DNA from: an uncultured Acetatifactor sp.
Lineage (GTDB): Bacteria; Bacillota; Clostridia; Lachnospirales; Lachnospiraceae
Direction: 5' to 3'
Length of the DNA stretch: 16,665 bases
NCBI GenBank assembly: GCA_947644185.1
Contig: CANRZC010000015.1
Span: 1-16,665, forward strand
Shown: positions 6,422-15,446 of the stretch, piece by piece
How positions within the stretch are numbered: position 1 is the stretch's first letter
Layout: the number at the start of each line of letters is the position of its first letter
The notes under the pieces: model-generated
The model's database searches: none
What the model was told of the DNA's origin: nothing
Seen by the model: only the letters and a program-made list of their open reading frames with translations
Position numbers and translations under genes: made by a program

Positions 6422-8671
6422 ATGGAAGATTGGAGTGGGCGGCTGGCCGGGATAGATGATGATTATCTGGTGGGCATCAGCAATAAGGGAATCGTAAAAC
6501 GTGCCTATAAGGACAAGGAGGAAATACCCGCCGAAATCAGTGCACTGGGAGATGAGGCTACAGTAAAGATAGGAACAGAGACAGTGACAGTGTGCCTTCC
6601 CCTTGGGGAGAGTAAGTGCACCTGTCCCTCCAGAAGCATCTGCCGCCATGTGGTGCAGGCGATTTTGGTCCTAAAGGAGAACTGTCCGGTGGGCCAGATG
6701 GACACTGTAGGGCAGAAGGCGGAAAACTTGCCCCCTGAGGAGACGGAAGGCACACAGGACAAGGATGAGAAAATTACCCAGAATGTCCTGCAGATACAGG
6801 AAAGTGATCTGGGAGAGGAAGTATGGAAAAAAGCGGATCCAGGTACAAGCCATGTAAAGGGCAGAAGTGAAGAAGTCTGGAAGGAAATCAAGGAGTATCC
6901 CTTAGAAAAGCTAAAAAAGGTGCTGGGAAATCGACATTTCCAGACCTTTGTCAACCAGGCTGCCACAGGCGTTCGCCCTGTGATACAGGATACCTCTGTG
7001 ATCACTGTGCAGCTGCCGGAGCCGGGCATCACAGTAAAGCTTTTAGCCCCGCTGGAATATTCCACCTGTACCTGCCATAAAAAGGAGCTGTGCCGACATA
7101 AGGCTGCAGCACTGCTGTGGTGTCAATTGGAGGCTGGCGTTCTGACCACAGAGGAGCTGCTAAAGGAGGGAATGGAGACTTCCGCGTATGATATGGAGCA
7201 GGTCAGAGAGGCAGCCGGGCAGATGAGAGACTTTCTGGAAGAGCTGCTTGCCACTGGTCTTTCCCGGGTGTCCCCGGATGTGCTGGACTATTTAGAGCGG
7301 CTGGCAATCATGGGCCACAATGCAGGATTGGCCCGGTTTGAGGGATATTTTCGAGCATTGGCAGATTCCTATGACAGATACTTAAAGCGCAAAGCCACAT
7401 TCCGGACAAAGGACTTAATGGAGCAGATAACAAGGCTTTACCGCCAGGTAAATGGACTGCTTCTGGCCAAAGAAGTCCATGAAGTGGCGGAGTTAGCCGG
7501 GGAGTTTCGAGCGGATTATCTTCCTGTTGGAAATCTGGATCTGATTGGGATCGGGGTGGAGCAATATAAAAGCCAGACAGGATATGAGGGAGAGACCATT
7601 TATTTTCTGGAAGAGACTACAAGTAAGTGGTATACATATACCAATGCAAAGCCGGTTTTTTATGAGGGTGCAAAGAGGAGAGCTGGCAGGGAGAAGAGTA
7701 GCTTCCTACAGGGCCCAGCCCCCTGGGGATTGGGAATTTCCCTGGAAAAGCTCTTGAAAGTCAGAATTCATCTTGTGGGGGCAAAATGTGATGAGCGAAA
7801 CCGGATTTCCTCCAGCCAGGAGACCCGCGGGGAGATAACAGGAGATCAGGGGCTTCAGGCATCAGATATCAAGAGCTGGTATTATCGGGATTTTGGGCTA
7901 CTGTTTCAGAAACAGATTGGGAAGCAGGTAAAGGCTACAGAGCTTGTGTTCGTTCAGCCGGATTCCTGCGCAAAGGCAGAGTTTTCCCAGACCGGACAGC
8001 AGTTGACGCTGCCGCTGTATGACAGGGCAGGGCGTGAGCTTTTGGTGGAAGTCACTTACGCAAAGGAGGAAGCCAGTACCATCCGATATCTGGAACGGAT
8101 CTCGGAAAAGAATCTGCCCTGTTTTCTGGGGAAGGTATCTTTGCGGGACGGAAGGTTGCGGATGTACCCGGTGGATTTGTTAGAGATAGAGGCGGACGGC
8201 GGACCAGGGGAAGCACAGGGCCTACGGGATGGGACAGATTTGGCAGGAGGAAAGCTTTCCGGCGAAGAGAATTTCCCAGGACAGAAGGCAGAAGCGGTGA
8301 GCGCAGGACGCCAGACAAAATATCAGGTCATGGAGGACATTACAGAAGAAATACAGTCTCTACTGGAGGATTTGTACCAGAGTGGATTTGACACTGTCCA
8401 CGACAGTACCCTTAGGGAGATACAGAAGGCAGCAGACCTGACTGCCCAGTATGGCATGGAATATCTGTCAGGACTTTTGGCTGGGATGGCAGAGGAGATC
8501 ACTGCCACGCGCCATCAGATGAAGCGAAAGACAGGAGCCATGGCAGGGCTTTATGCAGATATCAATGAGTACCTGTACCTCTGCAGACAGAAGACTGCAT
8601 ATGACAGGGGAGCAGAATACTATGGAAACGACCCCCTTCTGCTTAGCGGAGCAGAAGCTTTGGACAAATAA
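6422..8671 (+). CDS. yehQ: SWIM zinc-finger protein, YehQ-like, with two SWIM motifs
   Basis: With the start at 6422 the protein has 749 residues. Two CxCx(n)CxH SWIM zinc-binding motifs are visible: Cys66, Cys68, Cys74, His76 (CTCPSRSICRH) and Cys216, Cys218, Cys224, His226 (CTCHKKELCRH). Each follows a beta-rich stretch, which looks like an internal duplication separated by a Glu/Lys-rich linker. SWIM domains are predicted to bind nucleic acid or protein; here the ligand is unknown. The rest is helical, with a mid-section around 390-600 that has no recognised domain and a charged, probably disordered stretch near residues 605-640. Start choice: AGGAG at 6411-6415 lies 6 bases before ATG 6422; the longer frame from 6383 lacks a good site and starts inside the predicted promoter. 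Neighbour order and SWIM content match E. coli yehQ. It ends 26 bases before yehI. Confidence 0.85.
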   Translation: MEDWSGRLAGIDDDYLVGISNKGIVKRAYKDKEEIPAEISALGDEATVKIGTETVTVCLPLGESKCTCPSRSICRHVVQAILVLKENCPVGQMDTVGQKAENLPPEETEGTQDKDEKITQNVLQIQESDLGEEVWKKADPGTSHVKGRSEEVWKEIKEYPLEKLKKVLGNRHFQTFVNQAATGVRPVIQDTSVITVQLPEPGITVKLLAPLEYSTCTCHKKELCRHKAAALLWCQLEAGVLTTEELLKEGMETSAYDMEQVREAAGQMRDFLEELLATGLSRVSPDVLDYLERLAIMGHNAGLARFEGYFRALADSYDRYLKRKATFRTKDLMEQITRLYRQVNGLLLAKEVHEVAELAGEFRADYLPVGNLDLIGIGVEQYKSQTGYEGETIYFLEETTSKWYTYTNAKPVFYEGAKRRAGREKSSFLQGPAPWGLGISLEKLLKVRIHLVGAKCDERNRISSSQETRGEITGDQGLQASDIKSWYYRDFGLLFQKQIGKQVKATELVFVQPDSCAKAEFSQTGQQLTLPLYDRAGRELLVEVTYAKEEASTIRYLERISEKNLPCFLGKVSLRDGRLRMYPVDLLEIEADGGPGEAQGLRDGTDLAGGKLSGEENFPGQKAEAVSAGRQTKYQVMEDITEEIQSLLEDLYQSGFDTVHDSTLREIQKAADLTAQYGMEYLSGLLAGMAEEITATRHQMKRKTGAMAGLYADINEYLYLCRQKTAYDRGAEYYGNDPLLLSGAEALDK

Positions 8672-8697
8672 AATAGCAGCGTAAAGGAGAAACAAAG

Positions 8698-11600
8698 ATG
8701 ATCAACCCACAAAATCAGAGAACAGCAAAAATCGTGGAACTTTTTCAGCAGATGAATCTCTTTTCCGAGGATGAGCTTACCTGGATGGAGGATTATCTGA
8801 GTGGAGCGGTGGAGGGAGAGCCTTCCGAGAAGCTTCCCTTCCGGGACCTGACTTCTGTGCCAGGGGATTTGGCAATTAAAATGCGGGAATTGGTGAGAAA
8901 GGCGCCGGATCAGGAGGTGACGAAGCTGTGTGACCTGCTCTTTGCCATTGGCCAGTCCACTTGTCAGCCCATGGTGCCTGCTGCCTATGAATATTTTCAC
9001 AACAGGAAAGAGGTGATCTTTCCGGATCCTGCCAAAAAGGCAGCAGTCTATGCCATGGAAATCGGAGCAATCCAGTATATGATCAGCCGTCCCACCGTCC
9101 AAAGTCTGATGGGACTTGGCAAGGAGGATCCGGAGATCCTAAAGAAAGCTATCTCCTATCAAAAAGGCAAGAATGCCAATGGCAAACTGCTTCTGTTCAT
9201 GGCATACTTTCAGATGAAGTATCCAAATGTAGCGCTGGTGGAGGAAGAGGAGGGCAATAAGCAGGGCGGTATTTTAGCAGGGGTTGGCAGATTGTTTGGA
9301 CGGGGAGAAAAGGCCCCAGGGGCTTTTCGGCAGATTCCGGCGAAGGATATGCTGCTTTTACAGGAATATGGGGAGATTCTGGCGAAAAATGTGGGTCAGA
9401 TCTACAGTGGACAGATGTCTAGGCTGGAGTTGGATGAAATCCAAAATGCTGTGTACCGGGATAAGGTGGATGAGCGCATTCTGAAGATGGCCAATGCAAA
9501 CTTGTCTGTGAATCGGTATATGCTGCGACACCTGGGCGTTACTGCTTTTGTCAATTACGGCCAATCGCCGCTCCTTAAGAATGTGGTGCGGATATGTCTG
9601 GCAGCGGACACCACGGCAATGCTGGACAGTATGGCCAATATGGATCTGCGGGATGACATGAATAAAAACGGCGGCGACTACGATAAAATCTTCGGCGTGG
9701 ACCCCAAAAAGCTGATTGTCTGGGCGGCTGGAAAAGGGGAGACAGAAATCCTGAAAGGACAGTTTCAAAGCAACAGGGAGATTTACCTGGACTGCATGAA
9801 TACTGCAGAATTTGACTCCTTTAACCGGATGAACGGGGTAGTGAAGAAGCTGGATTCCGGGCTATACCGGGAGAGAATGGGAAAGGATGCGTCCAGACAG
9901 CAGTCCAAAGTCATTGACGCCATGGTGCAGATTGTGGACACCCAGGCCGCAGGGGCAGTGCGAGCTTATTTGGAGGGTGATAAAGCCATAGACAGCTTGT
10001 ACCCTTATGAGGATAAGCTTCAGGGAAATACCAATTACCGCTGGGGCGGAAAGCATTGGAATATTCTGCAAAGCTACCAGAGCACCTACGGCTATGATGA
10101 ATTGAGCAACCGCTGTGAGGCGTTTTTGATGCTGTACAGAGGATATGCCAATACCAACAGCCTGCGGGTGAACAGTGAGATCAAGGGGGACAAGGTAAAG
10201 CGGCTCTTTGAGGCAGTGGACAAAGAGGGCTTAAGTCTGAACAGACAGTTAAACGGCTATGGGGATGCCTATGAGTCCCTGTATCTGGACCGGTGGAAAA
10301 CGGAACTTCAGAATACCGCCAGGGAGATTTTCCACAGGTATCTAAAGACAAGGCGGGAGGAGACGCTGGCTGCTTTCAAGGAGGCTGGCAGTACCGGCAG
10401 ATGCCTGGGACTTTTGATTCTGGGGGAGGAGTCTGACCAGAACAAGGAAGCCATTCTGGGCTTTACCCAGGACAGCTCCAAAGGGGTGAAGGAAGAGCTT
10501 TTGAAAATTCTCTACAGGCAAAAAGACTGGGAGGAGGATATGAGAAAGCTTCTAACCTCCAAAAAGGCCGGTGAGCGGGAGATAGCCATACGAGTGCTGA
10601 CTAACTGGGACAGCGAAGGATACACCTCCATTCTGACAGAGTGCCTGGAAAAGGAGAAGAATAGTAAGGTCAAAGCCCTGTTGGAGACTGTGCTGCATAT
10701 AAGTGCCCAGGGAGGCGAAGCTGGGGAAGGCGGAAAGGCTCTGACCCGAGAGGATATGGTAAAAGACCTCCACAAGGGCGGGAAAAAGCGCTCTCTGGCA
10801 TGGGCTTATGAGACACCCTTTTCCACGGTACATAAAAAGGACGGCACAGAGGCCAGCGAGGAGTACCTGCAGGCTGTGCTTTTAAGCTATGCGGCCATGT
10901 CTCCCTGCGGGGTCAGTCCTACGGGAGCTATGCTGGCTGAGGATCTGGATAAACGGGAGTTTGCCGTGTATACAGGGGAGCTTTTCGACAAATGGATGGA
11001 GGCGGGAGCAGAGTCTAAGAAGAGATGGGTGCTCTACGCGGCGGCCATCCACGGCGGCGCAGACATGGTGAGAAAGCTCCACCACCAGATTCAGGAGTGG
11101 CCCAATATGGCCAGAGGTGCCATTGCGTCGGAGGCGGTCCAGGCCCTGGCCTTAAGCCCTGAGCCCCAGGCCCTGCTGATTGTGGACGGCATTTCCCGGA
11201 AATTCAAATTTAAGCAGGTGAAGGCAGCAGCCGGCAAGGCCCTGGATTTTGCGGCGGCGCAGCTAGGCATTACCACAGAGGAGCTGGCCGACAGAATCGT
11301 GCCGGATCTGGGCTTCAATGAGAACATGGAGAGGGTGTTTGACTATGGAGAGAGAAAGTTTACCGTGGCTATCACCACAGCTTTGGAGATAGAGGTCTTC
11401 GACGAGAGCGGCAAGAAGCTAAAGAACCTGCCTGCGCCTGGCAAGCGGGACGATGAGGTGAAAGCAGCCGGCGCTTACGAGGAATTCAAGCAGATGAAAA
11501 AGCAGATGAAGACCACGGTCAGCAGCCAGAAGATGCGCCTGGAGATGGCTCTGTCCACAGGCAGACAGTGGAGCGTGGAGGCCTGGAAGAATCTGTTTGT

Positions 11601-12357
11601 AAAGAACCCGGTGATGCATCAGTTTGCCACAGGGCTTATCTGGGGGATCTACGAGGACAGAAAGCTGGCTGGCACTTTCCGGTATATGGAGGATGGGTCC
11701 TTTAACACAGAGGATGAGGACGAGTTTGAACTGCCAGAGACAGGCACCGCAGCATTTATCGGCATCGTACACCCCATCGAGCTGTCGGAGGATTCCCGCA
11801 AGGCCTGGAAAGAGCAGCTGGAGGATTATGAGATCACACAGCCCATTGAGCAGCTTGACAGGACAGTGTATTACAGGACCAAGGAGGAAGAGGAGTCAAA
11901 GAGCTTAGAGCGCTTTGGCGGCTGTATCATCAATGACTTGTCTCTGGGCGGGAAGCTTCTGTCCATGGGATGGTATCGGGGCTCTGTCCAGGACGGAGGC
12001 GGCTTCTACAGCTATTACAGAGAGGACAAGGAGCTGGGACTTGGGGTGGAGCTTCATTTCTCCGGCAGCTTTGTAGGCGGGGAGAATGACGATGTGACCG
12101 TATATGAGGTCAGATTCTACAATGCAGGCGGAACTGTGCTGGCGGGGAATGGCGGTGTCATCGTGGGGAACACGAAAGAAAGCACTGTGCCTGCAGGCAT
12201 CAAGCGTGGCAGCTATGTGTATGATGAGGCCAATGACAGCAATTCCTATTTCCTGAAAGAGATTCCAGAGCGGTATTTCAGCGAAATCGTGCTGCAGCTA
12301 ACCAGGGCCACGGCTGCCAGCAAGGAGAGGGATGCCAGTTGGAAATCCCGGAAATGA
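8698..12357 (+). CDS. yehI: DUF4132 giant protein, YehI-like
   Basis: A 1219-residue cytoplasmic protein, about the length I recall for E. coli YehI. Residues about 880-1065 match the DUF4132 signature: FDYGERKFTV, the GKKLKNLPAPGKRDD stretch, a run of K/Q-rich helix, and RQWSVEAWKNLFVKNPVM leading into GLIWGIY. The middle (roughly 560-670) reads as short paired helices similar to HEAT repeats (KEELLKILYRQKDWEEDMRK, GEREIAIRVLTNW), suggesting a scaffold. The last 150 residues are Gly- and Tyr-rich and probably beta-structured. No catalytic motif is evident to me. In other genomes DUF4132 proteins may carry or neighbour WGR domains, but I see no WGR motif here. AAAGGAG at 8681-8687 supports the ATG. 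Function unknown; it may be the substrate or scaffold of the ATPase-VWA pair, which is inference from neighbours. It ends 10 bases before the next start. Confidence 0.88.
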   Translation: MINPQNQRTAKIVELFQQMNLFSEDELTWMEDYLSGAVEGEPSEKLPFRDLTSVPGDLAIKMRELVRKAPDQEVTKLCDLLFAIGQSTCQPMVPAAYEYFHNRKEVIFPDPAKKAAVYAMEIGAIQYMISRPTVQSLMGLGKEDPEILKKAISYQKGKNANGKLLLFMAYFQMKYPNVALVEEEEGNKQGGILAGVGRLFGRGEKAPGAFRQIPAKDMLLLQEYGEILAKNVGQIYSGQMSRLELDEIQNAVYRDKVDERILKMANANLSVNRYMLRHLGVTAFVNYGQSPLLKNVVRICLAADTTAMLDSMANMDLRDDMNKNGGDYDKIFGVDPKKLIVWAAGKGETEILKGQFQSNREIYLDCMNTAEFDSFNRMNGVVKKLDSGLYRERMGKDASRQQSKVIDAMVQIVDTQAAGAVRAYLEGDKAIDSLYPYEDKLQGNTNYRWGGKHWNILQSYQSTYGYDELSNRCEAFLMLYRGYANTNSLRVNSEIKGDKVKRLFEAVDKEGLSLNRQLNGYGDAYESLYLDRWKTELQNTAREIFHRYLKTRREETLAAFKEAGSTGRCLGLLILGEESDQNKEAILGFTQDSSKGVKEELLKILYRQKDWEEDMRKLLTSKKAGEREIAIRVLTNWDSEGYTSILTECLEKEKNSKVKALLETVLHISAQGGEAGEGGKALTREDMVKDLHKGGKKRSLAWAYETPFSTVHKKDGTEASEEYLQAVLLSYAAMSPCGVSPTGAMLAEDLDKREFAVYTGELFDKWMEAGAESKKRWVLYAAAIHGGADMVRKLHHQIQEWPNMARGAIASEAVQALALSPEPQALLIVDGISRKFKFKQVKAAAGKALDFAAAQLGITTEELADRIVPDLGFNENMERVFDYGERKFTVAITTALEIEVFDESGKKLKNLPAPGKRDDEVKAAGAYEEFKQMKKQMKTTVSSQKMRLEMALSTGRQWSVEAWKNLFVKNPVMHQFATGLIWGIYEDRKLAGTFRYMEDGSFNTEDEDEFELPETGTAAFIGIVHPIELSEDSRKAWKEQLEDYEITQPIEQLDRTVYYRTKEEEESKSLERFGGCIINDLSLGGKLLSMGWYRGSVQDGGGFYSYYREDKELGLGVELHFSGSFVGGENDDVTVYEVRFYNAGGTVLAGNGGVIVGNTKESTVPAGIKRGSYVYDEANDSNSYFLKEIPERYFSEIVLQLTRATAASKERDASWKSRK

Positions 12358-12367
12358 GAGAATTGGA

Positions 12368-14197
12368 ATGCACACGAGAAAACAAATGAAGGCGGATGCC
12401 AAAAAGGTACTGAAACAACATTATTTCCTGTTTTTACTGCTATGCATGGCAGTTTCTCTGCTGGGCGGCGGAGAGCTGGTAACCTCTCGGACTGCCGGCG
12501 GAGATGCCGTGGAGGACATGACGCCCCAGGTGCGGATCACCTATACAGACGCGATTGTGTCCTCCTTCACAGAGGTGGTCATGGACGTGGCAGTGGGAAA
12601 GGGGGCGGACAGAGAGCGGCAGATCCAGGAGAAGGAAGCAGAGTATGTGGAGGCGTCCAGACAAAGGGGGCAGGAGATCTTTGGCAGGAGCCGGGGGGTA
12701 TTGGCATCTGTGGTGAATAAGCTATCCTCCGGTGCCTATCTAATGACGGTGATAGTGGGAATCCGGTCCTTAGTGGGCACTGACCAGGTGGCGGTGATAC
12801 TGCTATTGCTTTTGGCGCTGTTATTGATAGTTTTACTGCAGGTATTTGTGGTGGGAGTATGCCGTACCGTGGCAGTCCGAGTATTTTTGGAGGGACGCTG
12901 CTATGAGAAAGTGCCTGGGCGACGGATCTGGTTTCTGCTGCGGGTGAAGAAGTGGTGTCATGTGGCGTGGGTGAATTTCGTCACAGGTGTGTTCCGGTTT
13001 TTCTGGGGGCTGACAATAGTGGGCGGGATCATCAAATCCTATTCCTACCACCTGGTGCCCTACATCCTTGCGGAGAATCCATCTATCAAGACTCTGGATG
13101 CCATTACCCTGTCCAGGAGACTGATGAAAGGCCATAAATGGGAATGCTTTTTGCTGGAGCTTTCCTTTTTGGGCTGGGAGTTCTTGGGGATTTTGACACT
13201 GGGTCTTTCCAACATTCTATTTACTGCACCCTATAAGATGGCAGTGATGGGAGAATATTATGCAGGACTGCGACAATTGGGTATCCAAGAAGAAATCAAG
13301 AACACAGACCTTTTAAACGATAGGTACCTGTTCGAAAAAGCGGATGAAACAATTCTACAGAACGAGTATGGGGATGTGGACAGAGAATATAGCCCAGAGA
13401 CCTTGGACGTGGGGCAGCTGAAAGGAGTGGACCGGTTCCTGGCGGAAACATTCGGGGTGACTATCAGACGAAAAAAAGAGATGCAAGCTCTGGAGGAAGA
13501 ACAGAGCAAAAGGTTCCAGCTGGAGTACGACAAAAAGGCGCTGGAGGGGAGAATCTATCCCACCAGGCTTTATCCCATCCCGGAGAAGCGGAAACGGAAG
13601 TGGGTGGTGAGTCTCAACTATCTCAGGTACTATTCTGTGTGGTCTGTGATCCTGATGTTCTTTGCCATGTCTTTCGTGGGATGGGCCTGGGAGGTGGGAC
13701 TTCACCTTATCGCTGACGGAGAGTTTGTGAATCGGGGTGTGCTGCATGGGCCATGGCTTCCCATCTATGGAACCGGGACTGTGATGATGTTACTTTTGCT
13801 GAATCGGTTCCGGCGCAAGCCTGTTCTAGAATTTGTTCTGGCGGTGGCACTGTGCGGTTTTGTGGAGTATTTTACCTCTGTGTATTTGGAATTTGTCCAC
13901 AATGGAACCAGGTGGTGGGACTATACAGGATATTTCTTAAATCTGAACGGCCGGATCTGTGCGGAGGGGCTGCTGGTGTTCGGCATTGGCGGCATGGCCA
14001 TCGTGTATGTGCTGGCACCGTTTTTGGACGGGTTGTTTCGCAGGGTGCCCCAGAAAGTATTGATCGGAATAGGGCTGACTTTGTTATTGCTTTTCACAGC
14101 AGATCAGATCTACTCCTCAAGGTACCCAAATGAGGGAAAGGGGATTACAGATTACCAGTCGAAAGTAGCAGCGTGGGAGGTGGCAGAAGGATGGTAG
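12368..14197 (+). CDS. DUF975-CmpB fusion: multi-pass membrane protein of unknown function
   Basis: A 609-residue integral membrane protein combining two families. Residues 1-300 are DUF975: the N-terminal TRKQMKADAKKVLKQHYF, membrane helices near 19-35, 141-170, 200-222 and 262-285, and the hallmark PYILAENPSIKTLDAI and SRRLMKGHKWECF region (231-261). A charged linker (310-412) follows, then a CmpB-type domain (PF06541, named a putative type IV ABC-transporter family) from about 420 to 580 with four or five further helices and the motifs NRGVLHGPWLPIYGTG (455-470) and WWDYTGYFLNLNGR (516-529). No ATP-binding partner is encoded here, so a transporter role is unsupported. Start: an alternative frame opens at 12332 inside yehI, but the family N-terminus begins at the ATG at 12368, 10 bases after the yehI stop. 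It overlaps the phosphoesterase gene by 7 bases. Confidence 0.85.
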   Translation: MHTRKQMKADAKKVLKQHYFLFLLLCMAVSLLGGGELVTSRTAGGDAVEDMTPQVRITYTDAIVSSFTEVVMDVAVGKGADRERQIQEKEAEYVEASRQRGQEIFGRSRGVLASVVNKLSSGAYLMTVIVGIRSLVGTDQVAVILLLLLALLLIVLLQVFVVGVCRTVAVRVFLEGRCYEKVPGRRIWFLLRVKKWCHVAWVNFVTGVFRFFWGLTIVGGIIKSYSYHLVPYILAENPSIKTLDAITLSRRLMKGHKWECFLLELSFLGWEFLGILTLGLSNILFTAPYKMAVMGEYYAGLRQLGIQEEIKNTDLLNDRYLFEKADETILQNEYGDVDREYSPETLDVGQLKGVDRFLAETFGVTIRRKKEMQALEEEQSKRFQLEYDKKALEGRIYPTRLYPIPEKRKRKWVVSLNYLRYYSVWSVILMFFAMSFVGWAWEVGLHLIADGEFVNRGVLHGPWLPIYGTGTVMMLLLLNRFRRKPVLEFVLAVALCGFVEYFTSVYLEFVHNGTRWWDYTGYFLNLNGRICAEGLLVFGIGGMAIVYVLAPFLDGLFRRVPQKVLIGIGLTLLLLFTADQIYSSRYPNEGKGITDYQSKVAAWEVAEGW

Positions 14198-15393
14198 CAG
14201 TGTATTTATCGCCCCTTTACCTTTTGGCCTGCGCCTATGTATTTTATCGGCTGCAGACCTGGCTGGAGAGGTGTCTACCCTATCTGGGGCGGAAGCGGAT
14301 CCGAATCCCTGTGGGCATTGTGTATTTGTGCGTGGCCTTCAGCATCCTGGCAGCCTTTCTGCTGGAGCCCTCGCCTGTCAAACAAAGATTAAAGGAGTTT
14401 AGCAATACCTGGCTGGGAGTGCTTCTCTATGCGCTGCTGGTGCTGGCTGTTGCAGATTTGCTGCGGCTTGTCGTAAAGCGGCTTACCCTTCGGAGGAATG
14501 GGCGGTGGAAAGAGAGGCTGTTCTCCCGGGGCGGGCACATGGCAATCGGTACGGTGTGCATCCTCTGCATCTGTGGCTGCAGCATAGGAGGAATCCTCAG
14601 CGCAGATCATATTCGGGTGACGGACTATGAGCTCTATGTGGACAAGGAGGCGCCGGGGTTAGAGGAATTAAAGATCGTGTTGGTGGCGGATCTCCATCTG
14701 GGGTACAGCATCGGCGTCTCGCACATGGAGCAGATGGTGGATCTTGTCAATAAAGAGGATGCAGATCTTGTGGTGATAGCAGGAGATATTTTCGACAATG
14801 AGTACGAGGCCCTGGAGGATCCGCAGCGCCTGGCGCAGATTCTTGGAGGCATAGAGAGCAGATACGGCGTCTATGCCTGCTACGGCAACCATGACATCAA
14901 AGAAAAGGTGCTGGCGGGGTTTACCTTTGCAAGCACCCAGGAAAAGGCCAGCGACCCCAGAATGGATGAATTTCTGGAGAAAGCGGGCATCCGGCTGCTG
15001 CGGGAGGAGGGCGTGCTGATTGCGGATGCTTTTTACCTGTATGGCAGACCGGACTATGGCAGGCCTGGCAGGGGGATTCGCGTCAGGAAGACCCCTGAGC
15101 AGATCACAGAGGGCATGGATCATGCAAAACCCATTCTTGTAATAGATCACCAGCCCAGGGAGCTTGCGGAACTGGCAAAGGCAGGTGTGGACATAGATCT
15201 GTGCGGCCACACCCACGACGGCCAGACCTTTCCGGGGAACCTGACGGCAAGGCTGTTCTGGGAAAACACCTGTGGCTATCTGCAAAAGGGAAATATGCAC
15301 AATATTGTCACCTCCGGCGTAGGGGTATTCGGACCGGATATGCGTTTGGGCACGAAGAGCGAGATCTGTGTGATTAGGGTGCGGTTTCGGTAA
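14191..15393 (+). CDS. Membrane-anchored metallophosphoesterase (YkuE/YaeI-like)
   Basis: A 400-residue protein with four N-terminal membrane helices (about 3-19, 40-58, 75-93, 117-136) followed by a calcineurin-like phosphoesterase domain. The full dinuclear metal site is visible: DLH (Asp167, His169), GDIFDN (Asp199), GNHD (Asn233, His234), DHQP (His320) and GHTH (His340, His342). Relatives hydrolyse phosphodiester or phosphomonoester bonds; some act on UDP-linked lipid A precursors or other membrane-associated substrates, but the substrate here cannot be read from sequence. The domain probably faces outside or lies at the membrane surface. Start: ATG 14191 lies 10 bases after GGAGG (14176-14180); a GTG at 14173 would add six residues but would overlap this site. 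The 7-base overlap with the previous gene points to co-translation. It ends the plus-strand operon. Confidence 0.9.
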   Translation: MVAVYLSPLYLLACAYVFYRLQTWLERCLPYLGRKRIRIPVGIVYLCVAFSILAAFLLEPSPVKQRLKEFSNTWLGVLLYALLVLAVADLLRLVVKRLTLRRNGRWKERLFSRGGHMAIGTVCILCICGCSIGGILSADHIRVTDYELYVDKEAPGLEELKIVLVADLHLGYSIGVSHMEQMVDLVNKEDADLVVIAGDIFDNEYEALEDPQRLAQILGGIESRYGVYACYGNHDIKEKVLAGFTFASTQEKASDPRMDEFLEKAGIRLLREEGVLIADAFYLYGRPDYGRPGRGIRVRKTPEQITEGMDHAKPILVIDHQPRELAELAKAGVDIDLCGHTHDGQTFPGNLTARLFWENTCGYLQKGNMHNIVTSGVGVFGPDMRLGTKSEICVIRVRFR

Positions 15394-15446
15394 AGGTGTG
15401 GAAGCCGCGCCGGATTTGGATTTTGCCGCGAGCCTGTCTGCTATAC

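Noticed and set aside
6505..7065. 186-residue minus-strand open frame inside yehQ
   Set aside because: It is Ser/Pro-rich antisense shadow of the SWIM gene with no motif or start signal.
12332..12367. Upstream start for the DUF975 protein inside yehI
   Set aside because: The added 12 residues are yehI sequence read in another frame; the family N-terminus begins at 12368.
15394..15446. Possible bidirectional terminator between the phosphoesterase and the sirtuin
   Set aside because: The GC-rich segments here repeat directly instead of pairing, and no T-run follows a stem.
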